In this document: piece by piece, positions 53,074 to 64,000 of the stretch
How positions within the stretch are numbered: the stretch's first letter is position 1
Layout: each line of letters begins with the position of its first letter
DNA from: Haematococcus lacustris
Lineage: Eukaryota > Chlorophyta > Chlorophyceae > Chlamydomonadales > Haematococcaceae
Reading direction: 5' to 3'
Length of the DNA: 64,000 nucleotides
Assembly (NCBI GenBank): GCA_030144725.1
Contig: JASKMD010000026.1
Coordinates: forward strand, 108,750-172,749
The notes under the pieces: model-generated
Told to the model about the DNA's origin: nothing
The model's input: only the letters and a program-made list of their open reading frames with translations
Database searches by the model: none
Made by a program: the position numbers and the translations under genes

Positions 53074-53448
53074 ATGCGGAGGGGGAGGCTGTGTAAGATG
53101 ATGTTGAGAAAACTGGGCTCCATGCGTAAAGTGTACCACAGCGGAGAACTGTGCATCCTACGTTGTGGGTGTTGTAAAGCAGCACTTAAAAGGCCCATCG
53201 CGCAGAGCGGAACCGTTCGCGTGCCTGGCAGACTGCCGGTCACCGTGGGTGCCAGCAGCTCGGGCGCGCGGGCGCAAGCGCGACGCAAAGATAAGGCGTT
53301 CCGCGTTAAAATGACAACTCAACTCTCACCAGGCACGCCGCAAAGTCAAATGTCCCTTACGTGGTGGTTCAATGGGAGGGGTGACCAGGTAGCCTTGCCA
53401 GCTCACACACGAGCTTGCAAAGGCTTGCATGACCTGCAACAACAGTAA
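53074..53448 (+). pseudogene. Second Fanzor-related fragment, opposite orientation
   Basis: A 125-codon plus-strand ORF whose segment SLTWWFNGRGDQVALP matches the start of the minus-strand fragment. At DNA level GGTGGTTCAATGGGAGGGGT is identical in both, and a short upstream stretch (TGTCCCTTA) also matches. The rest (GARAQARRKDKAFRVKM and the N-terminal part) is basic and unrecognised. It may be the missing upstream part of the same gene displaced by an inversion, or a piece of another copy. Confidence 0.35.
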
Positions 53449-55545
53449 CATGACATGTGGACCAAGATTCCCAACCCAGGGGGATCAGCATCTCAGGTGG
53501 CCCGCTTTGGCTGCCACTTCAATGTCAGCTGCTAGGCTGCGCTGGTGGCAGTCAATGTAGCGCCGGGCACGGTTGAGATTGCGGTGGTGTATGTAGACAT
53601 GCGTTACGCAGGCTAGTGGCCACACATGCTATGTGGGCGATAGCCGGGTGACAGCTCAGGTACATGACCCCCACCTGCCAGCGCATGGGCTCACCGCGCC
53701 CCACTCTGCATCCATCCTGGCCAGTTCCTGCCCCAGCTTTCTCGGCCACCCCTGCCTCCTGCCACAACTACCTGGCCCTGCTGACTGCTGCTGCCTTCAG
53801 CTCAGCCTGCAGATAGGGGCTGGGGGAGGTGAGGGGGCTGGCGAGACTTAAGGGCTGGCGAGACTTGGGGGCTGGGGCTGGGGCTTGGAGCGCTTGCGCG
53901 GTTGAGATGGCTGGCGGGGTTTGATGCGCTCGCGGGGATTTAGTTCTTGTGAGGCTGGGGGTGCAAGGGAGCCTCAGGGGCGCGCTGGTATTGGTCGGGG
54001 CACAGGGGGTGGGTGGGGTGGAAGGGAGGGGGCCGGTGCCTGCCTAGCACCCTGCCATGGTGAGGTGGCGGCACTGCGGAGGGTGGAGGGTGTGGAGGGT
54101 GGATTTCCCTGGATGTTGCGATGACGATCCCATACATACATAAACTTGTAAGGAAGGAGGTTGCTCCAGCCAGCGCGCTGTCATCTCACAGGTGGACGGT
54201 CACTCGTGGACTATCCCATGTTGAACGCGGCGTCATGTGCCTTGCGTGTCAGGCGCCCCCAACATGGGGTTGGTAATATGCATGCAAGTACTCTCTAAAT
54301 ACTGCATCGTTTTCGATAGCGTTTGGCACATTGGTAGCTGCAAACCAATGCGCGTCATCTGACCATCAGCGCACGACATTGGAGTCTTTGCTCGCGTACT
54401 GCCACATGTGCCCGCGAACAAATCACATCGGCGAGACGGGTCTCCTTGGCACGGTGAGCCACATCGCTGTGACCCCGTCTACCTAGCGTAGTGAGCTGGT
54501 TGTGCACAAATGGAATGTCCGGCCAACACCCAACGCGATGTCTGCCGGGCGTGCAGGGCGCCTAGACGGGGCAACTAAAACATCTGGTTGTATTCGCTTC
54601 CGCCGAATACATCATTTCGGTCGGCGCACACTAAGGTATCACCGGCTTACACCCCCCCCTCCTCAACTGTGTCCTCCACTGTGTTGCACCCGCTGCACCT
54701 AAAGGGAAATCGATACAAAGACCTTGTTCTTAACCCATTGGCCCATCTATTGAAACAAATTGCACATTTAACAGCCCAGGCCTCAATCAGTTTAACACTT
54801 TCAAAGTTACATCATGTTCTCCAAGCAGAATTAGGGCCACGGGGCTGTGGGGTGGCAGTTGAGCTATGAAACTTTGCACGCAGGTGGATGGCATGTAGGG
54901 GAGTGTAACTCTCAGAGGAGCCGAGTCCAAACTCGGTCATGGTGTGGAGTTGTGCGACTGACTGCATGGCCCTGGTCCTGAGATCGGCTAAGGGAGTTGG
55001 GGGTCACAGACCAAAGTGAGCTATTGACATATCTGAGTATGAGCGTGTGTAACAATGTCTAAAAGAAGCGTAACATAGTAAGTAGCATGCTGTAAGTCCC
55101 AATGGTCGAGCTGTGGCATTGCCCTCTAGGTAAGGGGGGGAGGTGGGCTCATTGCCACATCGCCGCAACCGCTTTCCGATCCGACTGCTGCTGCCGACGC
55201 GCATGCGCATGTAGAGCAGCCTAAGCGACGAAGGCGGTCGCAGCGATGACGGCATGCCCCGCAACGGCCCAAATTTGAATCACTAACTATGATGCTTTGT
55301 TGTGCACGGCCTACTCGGTGTATGTTTATTCTGGATGGGTGAAAGGTAGCTGGCTGGGTTGGCTACATACTGAGCCAGCTAGCATTAAATTTGGCGCAGC
55401 GAGTGCAGAGTTACAGCCGTCCTACTACCAGGGGTCGGTTTACTGCCATTTTTTGAATGTTGGGGGCGCCTGATTGCGTGGTGACGTGTTTTGAAAACCA
55501 CACACGCCAGCTTCACGCGTTTTCGCCAATGAGCGCCCAACGCCA
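53449..55545. other. Intergenic stretch, no supported gene
   Basis: It contains GAGACTT/GGGGCTGGGG-like short repeats at 53800-53900, AT-richer DNA at 54560-54830, and two copies of the GTTGGGGGCGCCTGA motif (54250 on the minus strand, 55460 on the plus strand). The right end should hold the promoter of the gene at 55546. Confidence 0.45.
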
Positions 55546-57442
55546 ATGCTAGCCCTTCCCGGCAAACAGTCGGTTCCGTGCAGGCACGGCACACACGTTA
55601 AGCAGCACGCATCACTTCGGACTGGTTTCATCCCCAACCCTCGTTGCAAAGCAGCTGCATCAAGGCAAGACTCCGGCCCAGAAATCGCACGTATGACTAC
55701 GCCTCTACATCACAACCCTATGCCTTGGTGGTGCAAAGGCACAGTCTTTGCACCACCAAACCACAGCTCGTTCGTGTGCCCTCTACTGCAGTGCACCACA
55801 GCGCACCCCTGCTGCCAAAGCAGCCATCTTTACTGGGACATATGCCATCACCGCTGGCCTTGCGCTGCTGGCATTTCCAGTTACCAGCTTTGGTAAGACA
55901 CACACAAACTCCTTCCTGGCCTGTGACGCAGTCATTGCAGTCCTGCTGCCCACAATTGTGATGCAGCCACACACTCCTCCTGCCCCACATGCCATTGTCC
56001 CACACCTTGCTTTGCCTAGCGTTAAGGACGTGCCACACTCCTTTCAGCACATGCACATGTAGCTGTTGCTGATGAAATGAATCTGAGGCCCTGATGGGTA
56101 GTGCTCTAAGCAGTGAACTACCTGTTGTGTGGACTGGCTACTGCCACGTCAGCAGCTCTCCCATGCAGCGGGCATGAGTATATCCGCCATGGCGTGCAAA
56201 GTGCAAGGGCTGCTGCAGCACTGGCTGCAGCAACAGCTGCACACCGTGAACTTGCCCATGCTGTGATGAGGCCGATGGTGGCATTGCCTTGGGCAGCTGG
56301 CAGTAGGCCTGCCATGACATGCTGCAACAACATGTTGCCATGACATGTTGTCATGATATGTTGCCTACACGCCTGCACCTAACATGCCACCAGCCTGGAC
56401 ATCCCTCTCCACACAAACACACGCACATAGCCCTCTCTCACACTGTCGCCTAGCTAGATCAGAGTGCAGCGTGATGTCTGCAGGTCTGCTGTTCGACGCC
56501 TCCGCTGTGCCCACCGTGTGGATTCGAGTTGGTGGCACGCTTTTTGCATTGATTGGCTGTAGGTGTCCCTGCTGTCCTGATGGCAGCAGCAGGAGCAGGC
56601 GCAGCTCAGCAGTAACACCAGCAGGCAGCAGGTGCAGCATGCACAGTGGCAGTAGCAACAGCGGCAGCACCAGCAGCAGGCAGCATGTGCCTTGCACACT
56701 CTTGCCTGTCACCTTCTCCGGTAGAGCTGACAGGGGTGACAGGTGTTGGTGCTTGCTGGTGGCCTGTAGGTGAATGTGGGAGAACGGCCATATTAGGCCT
56801 GACCTGTTTAGGCACCTTACTGTGGAGCCTGCTTACTTACGCGTGACCAGGCTGTAGCTGCCTTTGCTAAGAGCAACACGATGTATCAAGCATCATCATG
56901 ATGGTGCATGGCACACTTGCCTTGCAGACCAATACCTCGGCACTGGCATGGCTGACAGCCCCTTGGTCAACAAGGACGGGCAGGTTTACGCAGGGCCGCT
57001 CTATGCAAGGAGCTTCTACATGAGCTCAGTGTTTTCACGGCTGTTCCTTGTTGCAGGTGCGATGCACATGAACATAACAACCTAGACATTTAGCAGGACA
57101 GAGCCAGCATGCCGGTCATGCAATCACTGGATGTGTTTTGTAGCAATGCTGGGTCCTGGGTCCTGGCGACAGCGATGATAACCAAGCAGCAGCTACACAT
57201 CTGGCATACTGCACATAGTGGCACATTTGGCACACTGCACCGCCCATCTGCACACTATTTGTGAAGTGCGAACCCACCGTGTTTTGCCGTCGTGTCCATG
57301 GTGTGCAGTTTTTGTCGCCCTGGTGGCGACCAAGCAAAGCCCGGTGAACCTGCTGGTGCTGGCGTGTTTGAACCTGCTTGGTGCAGTATCAATGTTCTTT
57401 GCCATTAGCAAGTTGGATGCCTGCTTTAAACTTCAGGCATAG
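55546..57442 (+). CDS. Small four-helix membrane protein, possibly plastid-targeted (206 aa)
   Basis: Exons 55546-55727, 55792-55892, 56484-56558, 56928-57056 and 57309-57442 join in phase to 206 aa. The first exon encodes about 60 residues rich in Arg, His, Lys and Ser with few acidic residues, like a transit peptide. Four hydrophobic helices follow: TGTYAITAGLALLAFPVTSF, VPTVWIRVGGTLFALIGYQY, a segment at SVFSRLFLVAVFVALVA, and LLVLACLNLLGAVSMFFAIS. Between helices 2 and 3 is a polar loop (GTGMADSPLVNKDGQVYAGP). I do not recognise the family. The first intron (about 64 bp) is the least certain; the protein may instead start elsewhere. Plastid or mitochondrial targeting is inference. Confidence 0.65.
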
Positions 57443-57903
57443 TCACCCAATCCATGTGGCGCAGGTGCAAATAGAGGGATCCACTACAACAGCTATGCCA
57501 GCACATGGCAGCTTAACAACATAAACCGTGGTGGTTTGTTGTTGTGGCAATGTATTGATGGTGTACTCTTCTACCATGATGGCGGAGACAGTATGGCAAC
57601 AATGGTGAAAACTACTTGTATTGCATTTCCATGCATACACAGCTCAGGTTACATGACAAAACAACACAAGGCCCAACGAGATGTTCGTGGCGGGGCTTAT
57701 TAGCCCGACTTCAGCCAGCCTCTATGCCCTAGCTAAACGGTTATATAGCACTCACTGCACTTGCGGACAGGTGACGTGTCGTTCACAAGGACATGTGAGG
57801 CACGCGGCCTGCCCTGAACGACTTGGACGTTCGCGCCCTCAACGTCGCCGCGGCACCTTTACGCTGGTCAATGCTGCGCGCAACACCTAGCTGATGCCCC
57901 TGG
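57443..57903. promoter_or_regulatory. Spacer with the presumed promoter of the PHD/GNAT gene
   Basis: No gene is seen. A TATA-like GGTTATATAGCAC lies near 57738-57750, about 160 bases before the start codon at 57904. An in-frame stop (57892) precedes that ATG, supporting the chosen start. Confidence 0.35.
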
Positions 57904-58602
57904 ATGTCTGTGCCTTCTCCAACCGCGTGCGTAACCACCCCGGACCTGCGGCTCGGAACCGCCCGCAACCTCACGCGAAGGCAGGCTGCTGCAATGGGTG
58001 CCGGCGATGCGGGTTCCAAGGGTGTCGGCAACCCAAATGCAGCAAACCACGACTGGTGCATCTTCAACACGGAGGAATGCATGTACTGCGGCAAGAACGA
58101 CTGGCAAAGCACCTTTGGCCCGCGCACCTTCATCCGCTGCAGCTGCTGCGTCGTCAAGGCGATGCATGTCGAGTGCCACACCAAAGCCACCGGCGCTGTG
58201 CTAGACGCATCAATCCTGAGCTCAGACGCGGTACTGCTGTGCTCCAAGGTGGGTTCGCATCTGCGGCTGGCGCAATTCAAATATTGATAAGCCTGCTGAC
58301 AATTCTGTATACCTCACCCACATGCAGGAGTGCGAGGAGGTGCGTGGTATTCACCAATGTGCAACAGCCCCTGGCTGACATGTCAGATGCAGGCAGGAGC
58401 AAGCATAAGCAGCCATGTTCTCATGCCACAGATATACGGTCGCTGGAGCCACCTTACTGGCCAGCGCAGGCCCATTAAGAATGAAAGCGCAGAGTATTCC
58501 TTGGAAGTTGTCAAGTATCAACAAGGAGACAAAAGTGAGGCAGGGCCCTGACTCAGCCTGGCTGCTGAGAGTGTGGGACAGAACAGCAGAGTACAAGATG
58601 AA

Positions 58603-58643
<41 letters not shown>

Positions 58644-61600
58644 TGCCATCATGTGGCCAACAGTGGGCAGCAGGCTGGCAGGGGCAGCCGAGGTACCACA
58701 GCAACACCTGCAACCTCGTGCGTTGCTGCAGGCAGTGTGGCGGCAGTAGACTTCGCGTTGCGCATCTTCCGCAGCTGCTTCAGTGAGTGCACTGCAGCCC
58801 AGTCTTGCAAGCTAAGGTGCCGTCCTTGCACTTGAAACCAAGCTGGATCAGACCACAGCATGCCATAGGCTCTACGCCGCAGCCGTCACAGCCAATGGTG
58901 TCGCAGGCCACAGGCCTCACACCACAGGCCTCACACCACAGGCCTCACACCACAGGCCTCACACCACAGGCCTCACACCACAGGCCTCACACCACAGGCC
59001 TCACACCATCCTGGGGCTGACTCATCCCACTTGACCCCCCAGTGGCCCAGGTTCTCACACCCTGACCTGGTGCTGCCTACTTAGGCAAGGTGATGATGGA
59101 CAACGGGCGCGACTTGCTAGAGATGGTGTGTCAAAGCTACGACAGCCCGCCACCCGGTCTGACTGACGAGCCGACTGGGCTCGACAGGCCCCCCTCCCAG
59201 CCCCCTGACGGGCAGGCAGCCTCAGCTGCAGTCAGTCGCGCCACAAGGAGCAGGGCCAACCCAGCAGAAGCTGGGCAAAAGCTGGCCGGGGGCTCAGCCC
59301 AGGGCTTAGCAGCAGGAGGGGACAGCACTGGGTCAGCGGTGGGGCAGTGCCCAGGGGGAGGCAGGCTGAACGGGGCAGGCAGTCGGCAGTCGGTGGAGCT
59401 GCGGCGGTTGGAGGACAGGCCTGAGAAGAAGGTGCAGAAGGCTGTGAAGGTGGAGGAGGAGGCGGGGAGTGCGCATGGCGGGGAGGAGGGGGAGGAGGAG
59501 GAGGAGCCAGACGTGTTCAGCTTTGGTGCGTGTCGCGCAGCTGCTTGCTAGGCCCTGGTGTCCACATGCTCCTGACTCTGACCAGCAGCTGACACACCGC
59601 GCTTGCACTGCGCTCAACCAGTTGACTGGCCACCAGCTGCCTGACACAAAGGAGTGGAAGAGCAGGGCAGTTGCTGCACAGGGTCAGACGTCAAGCTGCT
59701 GATGCCGCTGCTTGCACTAGGCCCTCCCAGCTGCTGTCACGCCATCTGCTGGTCTTCCTCCTGCTTTCATCAATGCCCCTCTCCTTGGGGCATGCTTTGG
59801 TCAACGCCCACCCACCTGCTGTTCCTGCCGCCTGCAGTTGTTGTAACTGCTGTCGCCACCTCCTCCTGCCTCTTACTCCTGCCACCTGCTGCTGCTGCTG
59901 CTGCTGCTGCTGCCGACTGTCCTGCTGCTGCCTCTGCCTGCGCCTTGTTCAGGTGAGTTCAGGGTGCTGGTGCTGCGCAAGCACGCCGCCATCGTGACAG
60001 TGGCCACAATGAGGTAGGGGCAGGGCTGAGAGTGAGACACCGGGGCTGAGAGTGAGACACCAGGGCTGAGAGTGAGACACCAGGCCAGACACGCCTGGGC
60101 CGAGCCTGGAGTTTGTGGTGGTGCTGGAGTGACAGGAGCAGGGAGCAGGCGGCAGCTCAGCAGGCGGCAGTTCAGCAGGCGGCAGCCGAGCAGGCGGCAG
60201 GGCCAGTGCGTGGGCAGCGCAGGCAACAGGGCCCGGGGTTTGCCATCCAGCTGTGAACTTCGGCCCTGCGCAGGATCTTCGGACCCCACTTTGCGGAGAT
60301 GCCCTTCATCGCCACGCGTGAGGGCTACCGGCGTGAGGGCCATTGCCGGCGCATGGTGCGGGTGAGTGTCAAGGCCAGCTCTGGTCAGGCTGCTGGGCGC
60401 AGCAGCGGCTGCTGGACCCACCATCAGCCTTGCCAGCGGCTCTTACAGACCCTGGTGGCCTGCAGCACCTGCTCTGCTGGCACCAGCTGGGGTGGCACCA
60501 GCTCAAGTGGCCAGCTCAAGTGGCCAGCTCTAGTGGCAGCAGCCCAGACTCTGCAAGCACCTCAAACTACCAGCGCTGCCTGTGCTGGGGCGGTTGTTCA
60601 GTCGCTGTATCAGTTGCTGAGCACCTCCTAGGCGTCTGCTTGGTACTCTCTGTGAGGCAAACTGCTATGATGTTCATATCATCTAGTAGGGATTCAGAGG
60701 AGGGGCCCTTACCAGGCTGGCAGCTCATAGTGGCCAGCTCAGCGCAGGGCACAGACACGGTTGTGCATGCCTCAACTGCACTTCACTTTGCGTCACTTAC
60801 TTCGTTGTACTTCAATTCTTACTTACTTACTCTGCCTTACATTACTGCACCCTCACCCGACACTTGCCTGACACTTGCCTCTGCCCTGCCATGGCTCCTC
60901 CTATCCACTGTCACTTGGCTGTCTGTCAGAGGCAGTGTGGCTGCCTGTGCACTTTGTGGTGGTTGGTGGTTGGTGGTTTGCAGGCGGTTGAGGAGCTGCT
61001 GGGGGCCCTAGGGGTGCGGCTGCTGGTGCTACCCTCCATCAAGAGCGTGCTCAAGATGTGGACGCAGAAGTTTGGGTTCAGCTTGATCACCCCTCACGAG
61101 CACAAGGTGAGCCGTGCGGCCCCTGGGCAGCACTGTAACAAAAAACGTAGATTAGTATATAACTTAGTATATAAATAAAAATAAAAATAAGGTGATAGTT
61201 GTGCATTCCGGATATTCCTTTGTTACAAGCACCCTGACGCCCATGAGGTGAAATTTGGCTGGTCCGCCATTCTAAAGAAGAACAACACACCGTTTCTACA
61301 GGAACATCCAATGACAAGCTCTGTTCTTCCCCTGCTGCTGGCTGCTGTAGATGCTGCAAGAATGCGAGATCGTAGACATGGACCCCACCACCACCCACCT
61401 GATTAAGAAGGTGGTGGGCGCCCCCGGCCTGGCCCCGCCGCCCGCCCGCCCCAAGAAGACCTTCTCAGCCCCCACCCTAGGCTGCGCTGCTGGCAGTGGT
61501 GCCGGGCTCAGAGCCTTGCCCACCCCCGGCAGGCCCCTGCCAGCGCCTAGCCCTGCCAGCGGCCGCCCTACCTGCCCAGCAGCTGCCAGGAAGCTGGTGC

Positions 61601-62965
61601 TGGGCAGCAAGGTGGGCAGCGCGGCCAGGCTGGCCACTGTGGCGCCGCGGTCAGTGCACAGTGCAGGCAGTGCCAGCAACGCCACAGGGGCGAGGGCGGA
61701 GGTGAGCAGTGGAGGGGCGGCAGGAGGTGCCGGGAGTATAGGGGCTGGGCTGGGTCCTAAGCAGCAGCCTGCGGTGGGTGTGGGGGGTCAGAGTGGGTGT
61801 GGGTGTGGGGGTGGGCATGAGAGCAGGGGCGCCGCCTGCAGCTAAGGCGGTGAGGCCGCTGGGCAGCGGCTCCTTCACTGCCCAGCAACCCAGCAGCCGG
61901 CCAAGTAGCTCAGGGCCAGCAGCAGCAGGAGGAGGAACAGCAGCAGCAGCAGCAGCAGCAGCAGAGTCAGGGGGGCCTAGTCAGCACAGCCTCGTTCAGG
62001 GGCCTGGCCCTTGGTCGGCGGCTGTGTGTCCCCCTCCCACCTCCGTGGCCTCCTCCGCCCCCTCTGCCCCCTCTGCCCCCCAGCCCCAGACCTCAGCCAG
62101 CGTCAGCCGCCCCGCCCGCCGCGCAGCTGCCGTCAAAGCCTCAAGCGCCACCCTCAAGCAACAGGGCAGGGCGGGACGCGGTGGCAGCGACAGTGGCAGC
62201 AGCAGCAGCAGCAGCGCTGAGGGTGGGGCTGACAGCGACTCTTCAGTGACGGGCCTGAGCACCGCTGCTGCAGCCGCTTCGGACTCCGAATCCGAGCTGG
62301 CAGGCTTGGTGAAGGAGGGGGAGGAGGGGGTGGGGGAGGCAGGGAGCGGGGGGTCCTTCATTGCCCCAGGGATTGGGGCGAGTTGTGAGCAGCCAGGTCC
62401 CAGCCGCCTGCACAGCCTAGGGAGGGGGTCAGCCAGAGGGAGGGGCAGGGGCAGGGGACGTGCGGGTGGCCCCGGCAGCAGCAGCAGAGCCCCCCGCACG
62501 CAGACCCGCCCCATGCCCTGCTACTCCAAGGTCCCTCCTGGACTGCAGGACCCCGAGGTTGAGCCCACCAGCTACATCTCCAACTGGGAAGGCAGGATCC
62601 CCCCGCCCCCCGACTGGGGCCTGCACCCCGAAGCTGCAGCGCTGCTGGGCGTGCCCCAGGTGTGGGTGCGGGTGCGGCGGCTGCCGCCACGGCTGGCCGC
62701 CCTGCCCCGGGGCGCTGACCCCCAGGGTCGGCTGGTGGTTCCCTGGTGGAGCATGTGGAGCAAGCAGGACGCGGATGCCTTCGTGGAGCGGCACAGGGGG
62801 GTGGCGGCAGGGCATGCTGGTGGACTGGCCTCTGGCCCGGCAGCAGCTGAAAGAGTACGAGGCCAGGAAGGCTGAGGAGCTGCAGGAGGCGCTCAGGCTG
62901 GGGCGCTGGCCGGGGGAGGAGGAGGGGGAGGAGGAGGCGGTGGCAAACCCTGCCGCTCATGATGC

Positions 62966-63014
<49 letters not shown>

Positions 63015-63609
63015 TTTGGCAGTGGTGCTGCTGCCAAGGGGGCTTGGGGGGAGGGGGCTGGCGTGGCGGGTGGGGTGGGTGTGGGGGTGGGGGGTCCTGC
63101 TGCTGCTGGGGCAGGGGGTGGGGGGTCTGTCGCAGGCAGTCGCTGGGGGTCCACCGCTGGCCAAGCCTCCCCCCCGCCAGCGCAAGCGACCTCCCCCAGG
63201 AGGGGGTACAGCAGGAGCCGCAGGGGAGGGGCCCCCCACCAAGCAGGCAGCCGGGCCAGGCAAGCGCCGGCCACCCACTGCCCCCAAGCCCGCCCCCGGC
63301 GCTGCCAAGGATGCCCTGGTCCGGGGCCACAGGCAGCCTGCAGCTGGGGCAGCAGGGGAGAGGGGGGCGGGGGTGGCAAGGGGCGGGTCAGGCAGCGCCG
63401 TGTTGCGGGGTCTGGGTCTGGGTGCGGGCGTGGGGTTGCCTCATCAGGACGCGGTCCGCCTGCGCCGCATCAAGCTGGCGGTGATGGCCCGGCGGGAGAT
63501 GCGGCGCAGTGTGGTGGCCGCCATGACGCTGGCAGGTGGGTCAGGCAGGCGTGTGATGAGTGATGCTGCTGATGGCTGGGCAATAGCTGTAGAGAAAGAA
63601 TGCATGAGC

Positions 63610-63643
<34 letters not shown>

Positions 63644-64000
63644 TGCTCCCACTGCTGCTGTTGCTGCTGCTGCTGACCACTGCCTGCTGCCCCCTGCTGC
63701 TGCTGCTGCTGCAGAGAGTGTGGTGCACGCGTTACTGGGCAAGGCTGACCTGGCAGCGCTGCAGCAGTCAGCTGGAGCACACCCAGACCTTGTTGTCAGA
63801 AGCCAAGGGGTGGGCAGCCAGGGCAGTGGACCGCATGCAGCAGCATGGGCTAGAGCCGGAGCCGCTGCCTGAGGGGCTTGAGTCAGGCCGACCCCTTGCC
63901 ACCTCCCCTGCTGCTGCTGCTGCCTCCCATGACGCTGGAGCAGCAGCAGGGGGAGGGTGAGGGGCAGCTACCAGGGCTGCTGTCACTGCCTGCACCCCCA
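57904..64000 (+). CDS. PHD-finger/GNAT acetyltransferase, IDM1-like (3' end outside window)
   Basis: Exons: 57904-58248, 58328-58339 (12 nt), 58432-58534, 58732-58782, 59085-59525, 59953-60013, 60274-60361, 60984-61106, then a long exon from 61351; all are in phase to that point. Exon 1 holds a Cys/His zinc finger (CMYC, RCSCC, HVEC) completed by CSKEC across the first intron. Exon 5 is acidic and Ser/Gly-rich. Exons 6-9 form a GNAT fold: FRVLVLRKHAAIVTVATMR, FIATREGYRREGHCRRM (acetyl-CoA loop) and LLVLPSIKSVLKMWTQKFGF. This pairing is that of plant IDM1/ROS4-type nuclear proteins, which bind chromatin and acetylate histones. The C-terminal part after 61700 is low complexity, with a more ordered block at about 62513-62900 (SYISNWEGRIPPPPDWGLHP). 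Its reading frame changes near 61700-61840 and near 62800, by unplaced introns or by indels. Confidence 0.75.
58910..59007. repeat. 14-bp tandem repeat (ACAGGCCTCACACC)x7
   Basis: Seven near-perfect direct copies in the fourth intron of the PHD/GNAT gene. Confidence 0.95.
60020..60200. repeat. 21-bp and 15-bp tandem repeats in the sixth intron
   Basis: Three copies of a unit around GGGCTGAGAGTGAGACACC at 60022-60083, then about four copies of CAGGCGGCAGNNNAG at 60145-60200. Both lie between the GNAT exons ending at 60013 and starting at 60274. Confidence 0.85.

Overview
This window looks like nuclear DNA of a green alga, most likely a chlamydomonadalean chlorophyte (Haematococcus/Chlamydomonas type). 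The reasons are intron-rich host genes with plant-like relatives, C/G-rich microsatellites filling the introns, a Dualen/RandI-type LINE (a clade first described in Chlamydomonas) and Fanzor-like debris. This placement is inference; nothing here fixes the species. There is one 500-base assembly gap (25161-25660). No rRNA, tRNA, CRISPR array or bacterial-type operon was seen.

Layout. 1-6402: a LINE whose single ORF is open from the first base and carries RT, a PHD finger, RNase H and a C-terminal restriction-like endonuclease. 6350-7660: an antisense 436-codon ORF whose last codons come from the LINE tail. 9406-12938 (+): a complete 12-exon TM9SF/nonaspanin gene. 15091-25160: three head-to-tail copies of a 4186-bp unit encoding Gag-like, CCHC and two retropepsin-like domains with no RT; the third copy is cut by the gap. 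25733-25935: an array of short palindromes. 26071-33520: a second, truncated copy of the LINE, split by a 5304-bp DNA transposon with terminal inverted repeats of about 1 kb and a 7-bp target duplication. 33521-37113: repeat-rich spacer with one coiled-coil ORF. 37114-51276 (-): a TRAPPC8/Trs85-like gene of about 14 kb whose introns hold long (CCCCG)n, (CCCCTG)n and (CCCTG)n arrays and a telomere-like tract. 51500-53450: decayed Fanzor-like pieces in opposite orientations. 55546-57442 (+): a five-exon gene for a small four-helix membrane protein, possibly plastid-targeted. 57904 to the window end (+): a PHD-finger/GNAT acetyltransferase of the IDM1 type, running off the end.

The host genes are unrelated single-copy functions: endomembrane cargo sorting (TM9SF), vesicle tethering (TRAPPC8), an unknown membrane protein and a chromatin acetyltransferase. 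They are not an operon. The intervening DNA is layered transposon debris with a readable order of events: the LINE copy inserted first and the long-TIR transposon later. Exon borders were derived by hand from reading frame, splice signals and remembered family conservation; no alignment was run.
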